From positions 1-35,998 of the forward strand of contig JAJYXE010000043.1 of the NCBI GenBank assembly GCA_021791145.1: 35,998 bases of DNA. The letters are read 5' to 3'. This document shows positions 6,967 to 14,950 of the stretch, piece by piece. The DNA is from Actinomycetes bacterium (GTDB lineage Bacteria > Actinomycetota > Acidimicrobiia > Acidimicrobiales > RAAP-2). The notes below the pieces were generated by a model. That model was not told the DNA's origin. It saw only the letters and a list, made by a program, of their open reading frames with translations, and ran no database searches. Within the stretch, counting starts at the first letter, position 1. Every line of letters starts with the position of its first letter. The position numbers and the translations under genes were made by a program.

Positions 6967-8570
6967 GACGCCGGGCGCTTGGCGCGGTAGGCACGCCAAG
7001 TGGTCGCCCAGCGCGCCGGGTCGTCCAGGGCACCGCCGTCCAGGCGGTGGGTGACCTGGCGGTGCGGCGCCGTCCGGACCACCTCGGGGTGCTCGTAGGC
7101 CTCGGCGCACACGAGCGCGAGCACGTCGAGCCACTCATCGACGTCTTCCTTGGACCACAGCTCGCCCGCCTCGGGGGTGAACGGCTCGGGCACGATCCAC
7201 GGCTCGTGACTGAGCCAGAAGGCGTCGATCCCGAAGTCCGTCATGCGGTGCTGTACGTCGACGGCGCCGACGCCGGTCTCCTGCGCGAGCGTTTCCAGGC
7301 TGTAGCGGCACATCTCGAGACGGTGGGTGCCGACCTCTGGGTTCGACCGGGTCACCCCGCGTACCGATCGCAGTCGCGCGTCGATGTAGTTGCTCACGAG
7401 CACCGAGAGGTCGGACGCCTCGCCGATGCCGTCTGCCCCCATGGCGCGCACCCACGCGTAGGCCTTCACCACCTGAGGCAGGTTGCCCAGGTACTCCCGG
7501 ACCCGACCGACGCCGCGTTCGGGCTCGACGAGGCGGAAGGTCACGTCGGCTCGGCCGAAGGCTGGCAAGTCGAAGCTGGCACCCTGGGGGTCGGGCTTGC
7601 CGTCGAGCCCGATGGCCGTGACGAGCGGTCCGGGGAGATAGTGGGCGAGACGCTCGGTGCAGCCGTACGCGCCCACGGCGGGGCCGTTGCCCTTTGGGGC
7701 GCCGAAGGTCTTGTGCAGCATGAACATGCACGCGTCGAAGCCGAGGTCGGCTGCCCGCAGCTTGCCCATCACGCCGTTGAAGTTGGCGTGGTCGTAGAAG
7801 CACAGCCCACCGACGGAGTGCACCGACTCGACCCAGTCCCCGATGTCGGGGTTGTAGATCCCCATGTCGTCGGGGTTGTTCACCATGAGCGCCGCGGTGC
7901 GCTCGGAGATCGCCGAGCGCAGCGCGCTGAGCGACGCGCGCCCGCCCTCTTCGAGGGGGAGGGTGATCACCTTGAACCCGGCGGCGGCGGCGGTCGCCGC
8001 GTTGCAGGGGTGAGCCTGGATCGTGGTCACCACCTCGTCGCGCTCGGCGAGCTCGCCACGGTCGGCGTGGTAGGCGCGCGTCATGCAGACGTGGAGCCAC
8101 GCCGCGTCGGCTCCGCCGCCGGGTTGGAACACGAAGCGGTCCATGCCCGACAGCTCGCGCAGCACCAGGTCGAGGCGGTAGACGATCTCCAAGAGACCCT
8201 GCACCGTGTCCTCGTGCTGCAGCGGGTGCACTTCGCGCACCTGGGGGAGGGAGGTGAGGCTTTCGGAAAGCGCGGGGTTGTACTTCATCGTGCAGGTCCC
8301 GAAGAGGCTGACGCCCATCATCCCGAGGGTCTGCTGGGACAGGTGCAGGTAGTGGCGCAGGACCTCCCACTCGCTCAGCTCGGGGAGCGCGGGGGGCACC
8401 CGCCGGCGTGCCGTAGGGGAGACCAGCGCAAGGGGATCGCTTGCGGCCGCGGCCACCTCGGACTCGACCCCTGGGACGAGCGCGCCGCGGCGACCGGGGT
8501 GGCCGAGCTCGTGGACGAGCGGCTCGTCCCACACGGCGGCGTGGTAGCGGCGGCCGCGGGTCCCGCTCAT
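6963..8570 (-). CDS. gcvPB: GcvPB-like PLP enzyme, divergent P-protein C-terminal subunit
   Basis: A 535-residue protein aligned by eye with subunit 2 of split glycine decarboxylase: HELGHPGRRG near the start, FGTCTMKYNP, HPLQHEDTVQG, and the PLP lysine in LHKTF (K287). Several family signatures are changed. QPAAGAHGE is QPGGGADAA, SAHGTNPA is QAHPCNAA, and the glycine loop after the lysine (TPHGGGGPG) is GAPKGNGPA. The fold and cofactor site appear intact, but the substrate pocket or the contact with lipoyl GcvH may not be. ATG overlaps the gcvPA stop (ATGA), so the two are translationally coupled. No gcvT, gcvH or lpd is in the window. Either the pair has a glycine-decarboxylase role using partners encoded elsewhere, or it is a paralogue with another amino-acid substrate. 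Confidence 0.82.
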   Translation of the reverse strand: MSGTRGRRYHAAVWDEPLVHELGHPGRRGALVPGVESEVAAAASDPLALVSPTARRRVPPALPELSEWEVLRHYLHLSQQTLGMMGVSLFGTCTMKYNPALSESLTSLPQVREVHPLQHEDTVQGLLEIVYRLDLVLRELSGMDRFVFQPGGGADAAWLHVCMTRAYHADRGELAERDEVVTTIQAHPCNAATAAAAGFKVITLPLEEGGRASLSALRSAISERTAALMVNNPDDMGIYNPDIGDWVESVHSVGGLCFYDHANFNGVMGKLRAADLGFDACMFMLHKTFGAPKGNGPAVGAYGCTERLAHYLPGPLVTAIGLDGKPDPQGASFDLPAFGRADVTFRLVEPERGVGRVREYLGNLPQVVKAYAWVRAMGADGIGEASDLSVLVSNYIDARLRSVRGVTRSNPEVGTHRLEMCRYSLETLAQETGVGAVDVQHRMTDFGIDAFWLSHEPWIVPEPFTPEAGELWSKEDVDEWLDVLALVCAEAYEHPEVVRTAPHRQVTHRLDGGALDDPARWATTWRAYRAKRPAS

Positions 8571-10030
8571 CGCCGACCGTCGCCGGCGCTCGGGGAGGGC
8601 ATGGCGCCGGCCGGGTCGGACACCATGGCGTCCGCCGCGTCGCCGAGCAGGTCGTCGAGCGCGGCCACGAGGCGCTCGACGTCGGCGGCCGTGTGCAGCT
8701 CGGTCAGGCAGTAGAGCGCAGACTGGCCGAGCTCGGGGAACGTCTCGGACAGGTCGAGGCCGCCAAAGATCCCGCGGCGCCGCAAGGCGCCGTGGATCTC
8801 TGCGACGCGCAGCCCCGTGCCGCCGAAGTCCACGACGAGCTCCTTGAAGAAGCCGGACGGGAAGCGGACGCGTACCCCCGGCAGCGCGGCGAGGCGCTGC
8901 GCCGCGTGATGGCTGCGCTGGAGAATCGCCGCGCCGACGTCGGCGAACCCCTGCGGACCCATCACCGCCATGTACGCCGCGTTGGCGATCGACCACATGT
9001 AGACGGAGTTGCCGGTCCAGTCGTTGCCCTGCTCGCGCGCACCGTAGGAGGTCTGCGCGAAGAGGCTGATGCCAAAGCCGCGCTCGCCGGGCTCGGTCGT
9101 GTCGCAGAGGCTCACCTGCAGGGTGGGGAACTCACGCGCGTAACGTTCCTCGTCGCGGCTCGCGATGAAGCCGCCGGCGCCCCCGCCAGCGTTCAGGTGG
9201 ACGCCGAGCGTCTGGATCGTGCCGACGGCGAGGCCGGCACCCAGCTCACCCGGAGGAGCGAGCACCCCCAGGGAGAGCGGGTCGACGCCCACCACCAGCT
9301 CGGCGCCGGCGTCGGAGACCATGACGGCCACCTCGGCGACCTGGTCCTCCACGACGCCGAAGAAGTTGGGGTTCTCCACGTACACGGCGGCCACGTCCGA
9401 GGAGAGCTTGGCAGCGAGGTCGTCGAGGTCCACGCGCCCGTCGCTTCGCCGCCAAGCGACGGTGCCGAGGCCGAGGTGGGCCGCGAGCTCCGGGCTGCCG
9501 CAGTAGTTGACGATCACCGCGCGCCGCTCGGGGTCGAGCACCTCGGGCACGAGGACGCGCCCGCGTCCGGTCATGCGGGCGGCCATGCGCAGCGCGTGGC
9601 CGGCGGCGCACCCCCAGCTGTAGACGGGGAGGCCGACGAAATCCAGGTCGAGCAGCTCGCCGAGCTGGCTCGCGTACTCGAACCACGCCTGGAAGCGCCC
9701 CTGGTCGGACGACGGCGTGCCCCACACCGAGGTGAGCCACTCGCGCCGGGCCGCGATCTCGTCGCAGATCGCCGGGACGTGGTGGCGCCAGTAGCCGCCG
9801 CCGAGGAAGCTGAGGGACTCCTCGCAGGTGCTCGTACGCGAGAGGAGGCCCAGGAGGTGGCGGCGCAACGCGGCCTCCGAGGCGAGCTGGGGAGGGAGCC
9901 GTAGTGGTGCCGCGAGGCGGTGCGCCTGCGGGATCTGCTCGAAGAGCTCTTCGACGCTCTCGGCACCGATCTCCTCGAGCATCTCGGCTCTTTGGTCGGC
10001 GAGCGCGCTCGCCATGAAGGGGTGTGCCAC
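8567..10030 (-). CDS. gcvPA: GcvPA-like subunit, divergent P-protein N-terminal half
   Basis: A 487-residue homologue of glycine decarboxylase P-protein subunit 1, with SFLGGGYWRHHVPAI near residue 76, VENPNFFG, and DPLSLGVLAPPGELGA. The usual YQPEISQG is replaced by GTPSSDQGR, the NAS(x)YDGATA stretch by GLPVYSWGCAAGHA, and REKATSNICTNQ by REQGNDWTGNSVYMW. These positions are strongly kept in true glycine dehydrogenases, so a changed substrate is likely. The GTG start is supported by GAGGAAAGGA a few bases upstream; an ATG six codons in is the alternative. It follows the AcoX-like gene by 100 bases on the same strand and is coupled to gcvPB. It is expected to form an alpha2beta2 complex with the next gene product in the cytosol. 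Confidence 0.82.
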   Translation of the reverse strand: MAHPFMASALADQRAEMLEEIGAESVEELFEQIPQAHRLAAPLRLPPQLASEAALRRHLLGLLSRTSTCEESLSFLGGGYWRHHVPAICDEIAARREWLTSVWGTPSSDQGRFQAWFEYASQLGELLDLDFVGLPVYSWGCAAGHALRMAARMTGRGRVLVPEVLDPERRAVIVNYCGSPELAAHLGLGTVAWRRSDGRVDLDDLAAKLSSDVAAVYVENPNFFGVVEDQVAEVAVMVSDAGAELVVGVDPLSLGVLAPPGELGAGLAVGTIQTLGVHLNAGGGAGGFIASRDEERYAREFPTLQVSLCDTTEPGERGFGISLFAQTSYGAREQGNDWTGNSVYMWSIANAAYMAVMGPQGFADVGAAILQRSHHAAQRLAALPGVRVRFPSGFFKELVVDFGGTGLRVAEIHGALRRRGIFGGLDLSETFPELGQSALYCLTELHTAADVERLVAALDDLLGDAADAMVSDPAGAMPSPSAGDGRR

Positions 10031-10130
10031 GTCCGTCCTTTCCTCGCTTTCCTCCTCGGCTAGCCGACCGGGGTGGCGTCGGCGCGCCCGCCGGCCCCGG
10101 CCGGCTCGCGCCCCCGGCCGGCGCCCTTGG

Positions 10131-11399
10131 TCACGCCGCGTCCACGCGCATCATCATGTAGCGCCGGGGAGCGACCCGGACGCGCCGGTAGCCGGTCAGC
10201 CAGGGGAACGACGCCTGGTCGCCAGCGTCGACGCGCAGCAGCGCGGGCCGCAGCGCGACCAGCTTGTCGGGCGACGACAGGATCGTGACGTCGTCGGGCG
10301 ACAACCGGCTGAGCACCCTCGGGCCAAGCTGCTGGTTGCCCCGTCCGAGCAGCATTCCCTGCCCCCCGATCACCCCGAGGATCAGCCCCGTCCGCGGGTA
10401 CTCGTCGACGAGCCCGAGGATCTCGTCCTCGCTCAGGTCGACCCCGACGAGCTCCCCGCGCGTGACGGCGTCGACGCCGAGCACGTCCCCTTCGAGGCCG
10501 AGCGCGCCGAGCACCCGGGAGGTGGTGGTGCCCGGACCGACGAGATAAAGGGTCTCCGGATCGAGCTCAAACGCCACAGCCTCGGCGAGCGTGTCCAGCG
10601 CGGTACCGCCCTGGAGCGACGTCGAGCTCTTGGTGCCGACGAGGCGGCCGTCGTCCGCGCGCGGGACGAGCGCGACCCCGATCAGGGTGTTCGCCATGGG
10701 GCCGGGCTCCACTGCTGGCTGCGCTGTTTGGACCGCTTGGTCGCTCCCGGCCCACTCTCCTGCTCGCCGTCCGCGCTCGCCCAGCGCGTCGGCGTCATGC
10801 GATCGTCCTCCGTGCATGCGGTCGGCCGGATGAGCGTCGACGACCTCGGCCGTCGTGAGCAGCGCCGGCAAGACCTCGCCGTCCGGGACCCGCGCGAGTC
10901 TCCGGAGGTGCTGCGCGGCCAGGTCACCGGCGGCCTCGGGGGTGGCGGCGAAGACGCCCGAGCGCATCTTCACCCCAGCGGGGATGCCGAGGAGGGGGAT
11001 CGAGCGCCCCACCGCGGAGAGGACGTCGGCCGCGGTGCCGTCGCCTCCGGCGAAGAGGAGGAGGTCGGCACCCGCGCCCGCCGCGGCGGCCGCGGCCGCG
11101 GCCGTGTCGGCGGCCGAGGTTGGGTTGCCGACGCCGACGTCGAGCAGTCGCACCCGCAGACCGCTCGACGCTGCGACGACGGCGCCCATCGACGCGGGTG
11201 CCGCGAGGACGGTGACGTCGTCGGCGCCCCGGCTGGAGGCAAGGCGTCGCAGCGCCCGCGCCGAGCGCAACGGTGCAACCGGCGAGCCGCCGCGGCGGCG
11301 GGCCTCGACGGCGCGGGCGGCGGTGTCGGTGCCGTGCAGCCCGACGCGCCCTCCCATCCCGGCGACGGGGTTGACGAGGAAGCCGACGAGCCGTCCCAT
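10131..11399 (-). CDS. AcoX/ATP-NAD kinase-like protein
   Basis: A 422-residue protein of the group annotated as ATP-NAD kinase family or acetoin-catabolism protein X. It has MGRLVGFLVNPVAGMGGRVG at the N terminus, the nucleotide-binding motif FAGGDGTAADV, IPAGVKMRSGVFA, and a conserved C-terminal part with LVGPGTTTSRVL and IGGQGMLLGRGNQ. Members occur in small-molecule catabolic operons, but their reaction is not well established. Between AEVVDAHPADR and LIGVALVPR there is an insert of roughly 45 polar residues that I do not recall in relatives, where this loop is short. The start lies 16 bases after the aminotransferase stop, with only a weak ribosome binding site, so coupling to the upstream gene is likely. 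It is the second gene of the five-gene leftward operon. Confidence 0.78.
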   Translation of the reverse strand: MGRLVGFLVNPVAGMGGRVGLHGTDTAARAVEARRRGGSPVAPLRSARALRRLASSRGADDVTVLAAPASMGAVVAASSGLRVRLLDVGVGNPTSAADTAAAAAAAAGAGADLLLFAGGDGTAADVLSAVGRSIPLLGIPAGVKMRSGVFAATPEAAGDLAAQHLRRLARVPDGEVLPALLTTAEVVDAHPADRMHGGRSHDADALGERGRRAGEWAGSDQAVQTAQPAVEPGPMANTLIGVALVPRADDGRLVGTKSSTSLQGGTALDTLAEAVAFELDPETLYLVGPGTTTSRVLGALGLEGDVLGVDAVTRGELVGVDLSEDEILGLVDEYPRTGLILGVIGGQGMLLGRGNQQLGPRVLSRLSPDDVTILSSPDKLVALRPALLRVDAGDQASFPWLTGYRRVRVAPRRYMMMRVDAA

Positions 11400-11415
11400 T
11401 GCAGCGGTGCCTTGC

Positions 11416-12786
11416 TCAGCCTCGAGGCAGGGTGGCGAGGGTCTCATCGAGGGCGCGGCGGACCCCGTCCACCATCTGGTCGATCTCGCTCTCGCTGACG
11501 ACGAACGGGGGCGAGAAGGCGAGGGTGTCGGCTTCGGGCAGCGCCCGGGTGATGACGCCATGCCCGATGCTGGCTCGCGCGACACGCCCCCCCACCTTCA
11601 GGGCCGGGTCGAAGCGCTCGAGCGGGTCGCGCGACGCGACGAGCTCGACCGCCGCGATGAGGCCCTCGCCTCGCACCTCACCCACGTGGGCGTGGCCCTC
11701 GAAGCGCTCGCGCAGGCTCTCGAGCATGTAGGCGCCGCGCTTGGCCGCCTGCTCGACGAGGCCGTCACGCTCGACGATGTCCAAGTTCGCCAGGGCCGCC
11801 GCAGCCGCGAGCGGGTGCGCGGAGTACGTGTAGCCGTGGCCGAAGGCGCCGAACCGATCGCTCCCTTGGGCGAGCACGTCGAAGACGCGGGCCGACACGT
11901 AGCTCGCCGAGAGTGGCACGTAAGCCGAGGTGATGCCCTTGGCCGTGGTCATGATGTCAGGCTCGATCCCGAAGCGCTCCGTGCCGAACCACCGACCCAG
12001 GCGGCCGAAGCCGCAGACCACCTCGTCGGCGATGAGGAGCACGTCGTAGCGGCGGAGGACCTCTTCGACCGCCTGGAAGTAGCCGGCCGGAGGGATGATC
12101 ACCCCGCCGGCCGCCTGGACCGGCTCGGCGATGAAGGCGGCGACCGTCTCGGGGCCCTCGGCCACGATGAGCTCCTCGAGCTCTCTGGCAAGGTCCGCGG
12201 TGAACTCTTCGTCGGTCATCCCGGGCTCGGCTTCCCACAGACGCTGGGGGGCGCGGACGTGGCGAATCATCGGGAGCGGTGCGTCGAAGCCGGCGTGCAC
12301 GTTGTCGAGCCCGGTGAGACCCGCCGTGAGGGCAGTCACGCCGTGGTAGCCGCGTCGGCGCGAGATCAGCTTCTTCTTCTCGGGCCGGCCCAGCACGTTG
12401 TTGTAGTACCAGACGAGCTTGATCTCGGTGTCGTTCGCGTCCGACCCGCTGTTCCCGAAGAACACCTTTGACATCGGCACCGGCGCGGTGGTGACGAGAC
12501 GCTCGGCGAGGTGCGTCGAGACGTCGTTCCCCATCGAGGAGAAGGAGTGGTAGTAGGACAGGCGCTTGGACTGTGCGGCGATCGCGTTGGCGATCTCGGT
12601 GTTGCCGTACCCGACGTTCACGCACCACAGGCCCGCCATCGCGTCGAGGTAGCTGTTGCCCTTCGAGTCGAAGAGGCTGCACCCGCTCCCCTCGACGATC
12701 ATGAGGGCACCTCCCTGGAGGTGGTCCCGGATGGAGGTGAACGGGTGGAAGACGTACCGGCGGTCCAGGTCCTCGAGGGATTGCAA
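11416..12786 (-). CDS. class III (omega) PLP aminotransferase
   Basis: A 456-residue fold-type I aminotransferase of the omega-amino-acid:pyruvate/putrescine-type group. Visible are the N-terminal HPFTSIRDH and DAMAGLWCVNVGYG, GNSGSDANDTEIKL, SRRRGYHG, the PLP-binding aspartate in ADEVVCGFGR, and the catalytic lysine in TTAKGITS. It should transfer a terminal or secondary-position amino group to pyruvate or 2-oxoglutarate and yield an aldehyde or keto acid. An aldehyde product would fit the divergent aldehyde dehydrogenase gene. The start is set at TTG (12786) because AGGAAGGA lies six bases before it; the open frame extends far upstream but only as a shadow of the divergent gene. It is the first gene of the leftward operon, with an IclR-type operator 37 bases upstream. 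Confidence 0.9.
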   Translation of the reverse strand: MQSLEDLDRRYVFHPFTSIRDHLQGGALMIVEGSGCSLFDSKGNSYLDAMAGLWCVNVGYGNTEIANAIAAQSKRLSYYHSFSSMGNDVSTHLAERLVTTAPVPMSKVFFGNSGSDANDTEIKLVWYYNNVLGRPEKKKLISRRRGYHGVTALTAGLTGLDNVHAGFDAPLPMIRHVRAPQRLWEAEPGMTDEEFTADLARELEELIVAEGPETVAAFIAEPVQAAGGVIIPPAGYFQAVEEVLRRYDVLLIADEVVCGFGRLGRWFGTERFGIEPDIMTTAKGITSAYVPLSASYVSARVFDVLAQGSDRFGAFGHGYTYSAHPLAAAAALANLDIVERDGLVEQAAKRGAYMLESLRERFEGHAHVGEVRGEGLIAAVELVASRDPLERFDPALKVGGRVARASIGHGVITRALPEADTLAFSPPFVVSESEIDQMVDGVRRALDETLATLPRG

Positions 12787-12822
12787 TGCGGTTCCTTCCT
12801 CGCGCACGATAAGCGAACAAGC

Positions 12823-12837
12823 GTCCGACCTACGAAC
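12823..12837 (+). promoter_or_regulatory. IclR-type operator between aminotransferase and aldehyde dehydrogenase
   Basis: GTCCG-ACCTA-CGAAC has one mismatch to GTTCG-N5-CGAAC. It sits in the 76-base divergent intergenic region. It covers the -35 side of the rightward promoter, whose likely -10 is TAGTAT (12847-12852), and the -35 side of the leftward promoter, whose likely -10 is TTATCG (12812-12807, minus strand). One bound regulator could therefore control both operons. Confidence 0.6.
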
Positions 12838-12846
12838 GATGCACGA

Positions 12847-12852
12847 TAGTAT
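12847..12852 (+). promoter_or_regulatory. -10 element of the aldehyde dehydrogenase gene
   Basis: TAGTAT lies ten bases before the ATG at 12863 and ten bases after the operator at 12823-12837. An RNA starting about seven bases behind it would have a leader of only a few bases. This supports ATG 12863 over the ATG at 12839, which touches the operator. Confidence 0.4.
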
Positions 12853-12862
12853 CGAGGCTTCG

Positions 12863-14392
12863 ATGACGCCACCCACTCCATCCACCTTGCTCGACTCGGC
12901 GGCGCGGGTCGCCGCCGCCAGGCTCGAGCAGCTCCGAAGGGCTGGGCTGCTCCGCGAGGACCTCTTCGTGGACGGCCGCTGGAGGCCGGCCTCGACCGGC
13001 CGGCGCCTCGAGGTGCGCGACCCGGCGACCGGCGAGCTGGTCGGCTCGGTGGCCACAGCGTCCGCCACCGACGTCCACGACGCGGTCGCGGCCGCCGCCG
13101 GCGCGCTTGGCGCCTGGAGGGCGCTGCCCGCCGGGGCTCGCGGCGAGGTGCTCTCGCGCTGGCAGGAGCTGCTCCTCTCCCGGACCGGGGACCTCGCCGC
13201 CCTGCTCACGATCGAGCAGGGCAAGCCGATCGGCGAGTCCGTCGGCGAGCTCACCTACAGCGCGGCCTTCCTGCGCTACTTCGCCGAAGAGGCGCGCCGG
13301 AGCTACGGGGAAGTGATCCCGCACAACCGGCCCGGGCGCCGCCTCTTCGCGCTACGCCAGCCCATCGGCGTCGTCGCCGCCATCACGCCGTGGAACTTCC
13401 CCGCGCTCATGATCGTCCGGAAGGTCGCACCTGCCATCGCGGCGGGCTGCACGGTGGTCCTCAAGCCGCCGAGCGAGGCGCCCCTCTCGGCGCTCGCGCT
13501 GGCAGAGCTCGCCTCGCAGGCCGGCATGCCGCGAGGGGTGCTGAACGTGGTGCACGGAGACCCGGTGGTCGTGGGCGCGGCCCTCACCGAGTCGCCGGAC
13601 GTGCGCATGCTCACGTTCACCGGTTCGACCGAGGTCGGCAAGCTCCTGATGGCCCAGTGCGCACCAACCGTGAAGCGTGTGGCGCTCGAGCTCGGCGGCA
13701 ACGCGCCCTTCGTCGTGTTCGACGACGCCGACCTCGACGCCGCGGTCGCCGGAGCCATCGAGTCCAAGTTCCGCAACGCAGGCCAGACCTGCGTGTGCGC
13801 CAACCGCGTGCTCGTCCAAGCGGGGGTCCACGATGAATTCGTCGAGCGCTTCGCCCGAGGCGTCGCCGACCTGGTCGTTGGGCACGGCATCGACCCCGCT
13901 GTGCACGTAGGCCCGCTCATCGACGAGCAGGCGCTCGTCAAGGTGGAGCGACACCTCGACGACGCCGTCTCCATGGGTGCCGAGGTGCGCTGGGGCGGGC
14001 ATCCCCACAAGCTCGGAGGGACCTTCTTCGAGCCCACCGTCGTAGTCGGCGCCGAGGCCGGGATGACCATCGCGCGCGAGGAGACGTTCGGCCCGGTGGC
14101 GCCCGTGTTCCGCTTCGAGACCGAGGAGGAGGCGCTCGCCCTCGCCAACGCCACCGAGTCCGGGCTCGCCGCCTACTTCTACACCCGCGGCCTGGGCCGC
14201 GCCCTGCGCTTCGGCGAGGCGCTGGACTTCGGTGTGGTCGGGGTCAACACGGGCTCCATCTCATACGAGGGCGCCCCGTTCGGCGGCATGAAGCAGTCCG
14301 GCCTGGGGCGAGAGGGGTCGCACCACGGTCTCGAGGAGTTCTTGGAGGTGAAGTACCTCTGTGTGGACGGGGTGACAGCTCCGGGTCACTGA
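12863..14392 (+). CDS. GabD-type (succinate-)semialdehyde dehydrogenase family protein
   Basis: A 509-residue NAD(P)-dependent aldehyde dehydrogenase. Characteristic pieces are ITPWNFPALM, the cofactor motif FTGSTEVGKLL, the general base E276 in ALELGGNAPFV, and catalytic C310 in NAGQTCVCANR with a second cysteine at 312. The CxC arrangement and surrounding sequence are typical of succinate-semialdehyde dehydrogenases, where the pair can form a redox switch. It would oxidise an aldehyde such as succinate semialdehyde or 2-oxoglutarate semialdehyde to the acid. A neighbouring class III aminotransferase, transcribed divergently from a shared operator, could supply the aldehyde. An in-frame ATG at 12839 would add eight residues but directly abuts the operator. 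The next gene follows after 63 bases. Confidence 0.9.
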   Translation: MTPPTPSTLLDSAARVAAARLEQLRRAGLLREDLFVDGRWRPASTGRRLEVRDPATGELVGSVATASATDVHDAVAAAAGALGAWRALPAGARGEVLSRWQELLLSRTGDLAALLTIEQGKPIGESVGELTYSAAFLRYFAEEARRSYGEVIPHNRPGRRLFALRQPIGVVAAITPWNFPALMIVRKVAPAIAAGCTVVLKPPSEAPLSALALAELASQAGMPRGVLNVVHGDPVVVGAALTESPDVRMLTFTGSTEVGKLLMAQCAPTVKRVALELGGNAPFVVFDDADLDAAVAGAIESKFRNAGQTCVCANRVLVQAGVHDEFVERFARGVADLVVGHGIDPAVHVGPLIDEQALVKVERHLDDAVSMGAEVRWGGHPHKLGGTFFEPTVVVGAEAGMTIAREETFGPVAPVFRFETEEEALALANATESGLAAYFYTRGLGRALRFGEALDFGVVGVNTGSISYEGAPFGGMKQSGLGREGSHHGLEEFLEVKYLCVDGVTAPGH

Positions 14393-14455
14393 GAAGGACG
14401 CGGCGCGCAGCTGCATCGGGCGAGGCGAGGGCGCGTCGAGGAAGAGGAGGGAGAG

Positions 14456-14950
14456 ATGACCGAGCGAGAGTCAGCCGACACCGTGGTGCGGGAGCTGAGC
14501 GACAAGCAAGCGATCGCAGAGGTTCTCTACTCGTACTGCGCCTTCCTCGACAAGATGGACCTCGACGCGCTGGCGGCGCTTTTCACCGAGGACTGCATCG
14601 TCGACTACGGCCCCGAGCCGCGACTGCACAGCAGCGGCGCCGCGGGGCTACGCCAGGACCTCGCCCGGATGTGGCGCTGGGCGCGAACCTCTCACCACCT
14701 CTCGAACGTCCTGGTCACTCTGGACCCCGACGGGTTCGGGGCCCGCGCCCTCAGCTACGTCGTCGCCTGGCACGAGCGACCCGACGGCTCGACGGCGACG
14801 ATGATGGGCCAGTACGAGGACCGGCTCGTGCGAGGCGCTGACGGCCGCTGGCAGATCTCCTCGCGTCGCCAGCTCCTCACCGGCAACGACGCCGGGTTCG
14901 ACGTGAACATCAACCGCTTCGAGCGGCTCCCGCGGCCGCCGGGTGCCTGA
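14456..14950 (+). CDS. SnoaL-like/NTF2-fold protein
   Basis: A 164-residue protein with the cone-shaped SnoaL/NTF2-like pattern: an N-terminal helix DKQAIAEVLYSYCAFLDKMDLDAL, then LFTEDCIVDYGP, and later strands HLSNVLVTLD and QYEDRLVRGADGRWQISSR. Members act as dehydratases, isomerases or non-catalytic partners of oxygenases; nothing here fixes the reaction. A strong purine-rich ribosome binding site (AGAGGAGGGAGAG) precedes the ATG. It is probably co-transcribed with the aldehyde dehydrogenase. Its last 41 bases overlap the 3' end of the convergent aldolase-family gene. Confidence 0.78.
   Translation: MTERESADTVVRELSDKQAIAEVLYSYCAFLDKMDLDALAALFTEDCIVDYGPEPRLHSSGAAGLRQDLARMWRWARTSHHLSNVLVTLDPDGFGARALSYVVAWHERPDGSTATMMGQYEDRLVRGADGRWQISSRRQLLTGNDAGFDVNINRFERLPRPPGA

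Noticed and set aside
8567..10030. Glycine riboswitch upstream of the gcvPA-like gene
   Set aside because: The 100-base gap before gcvPA is GC-rich spacer with no recognisable tandem aptamer pattern, and the gene is internal to an operon.
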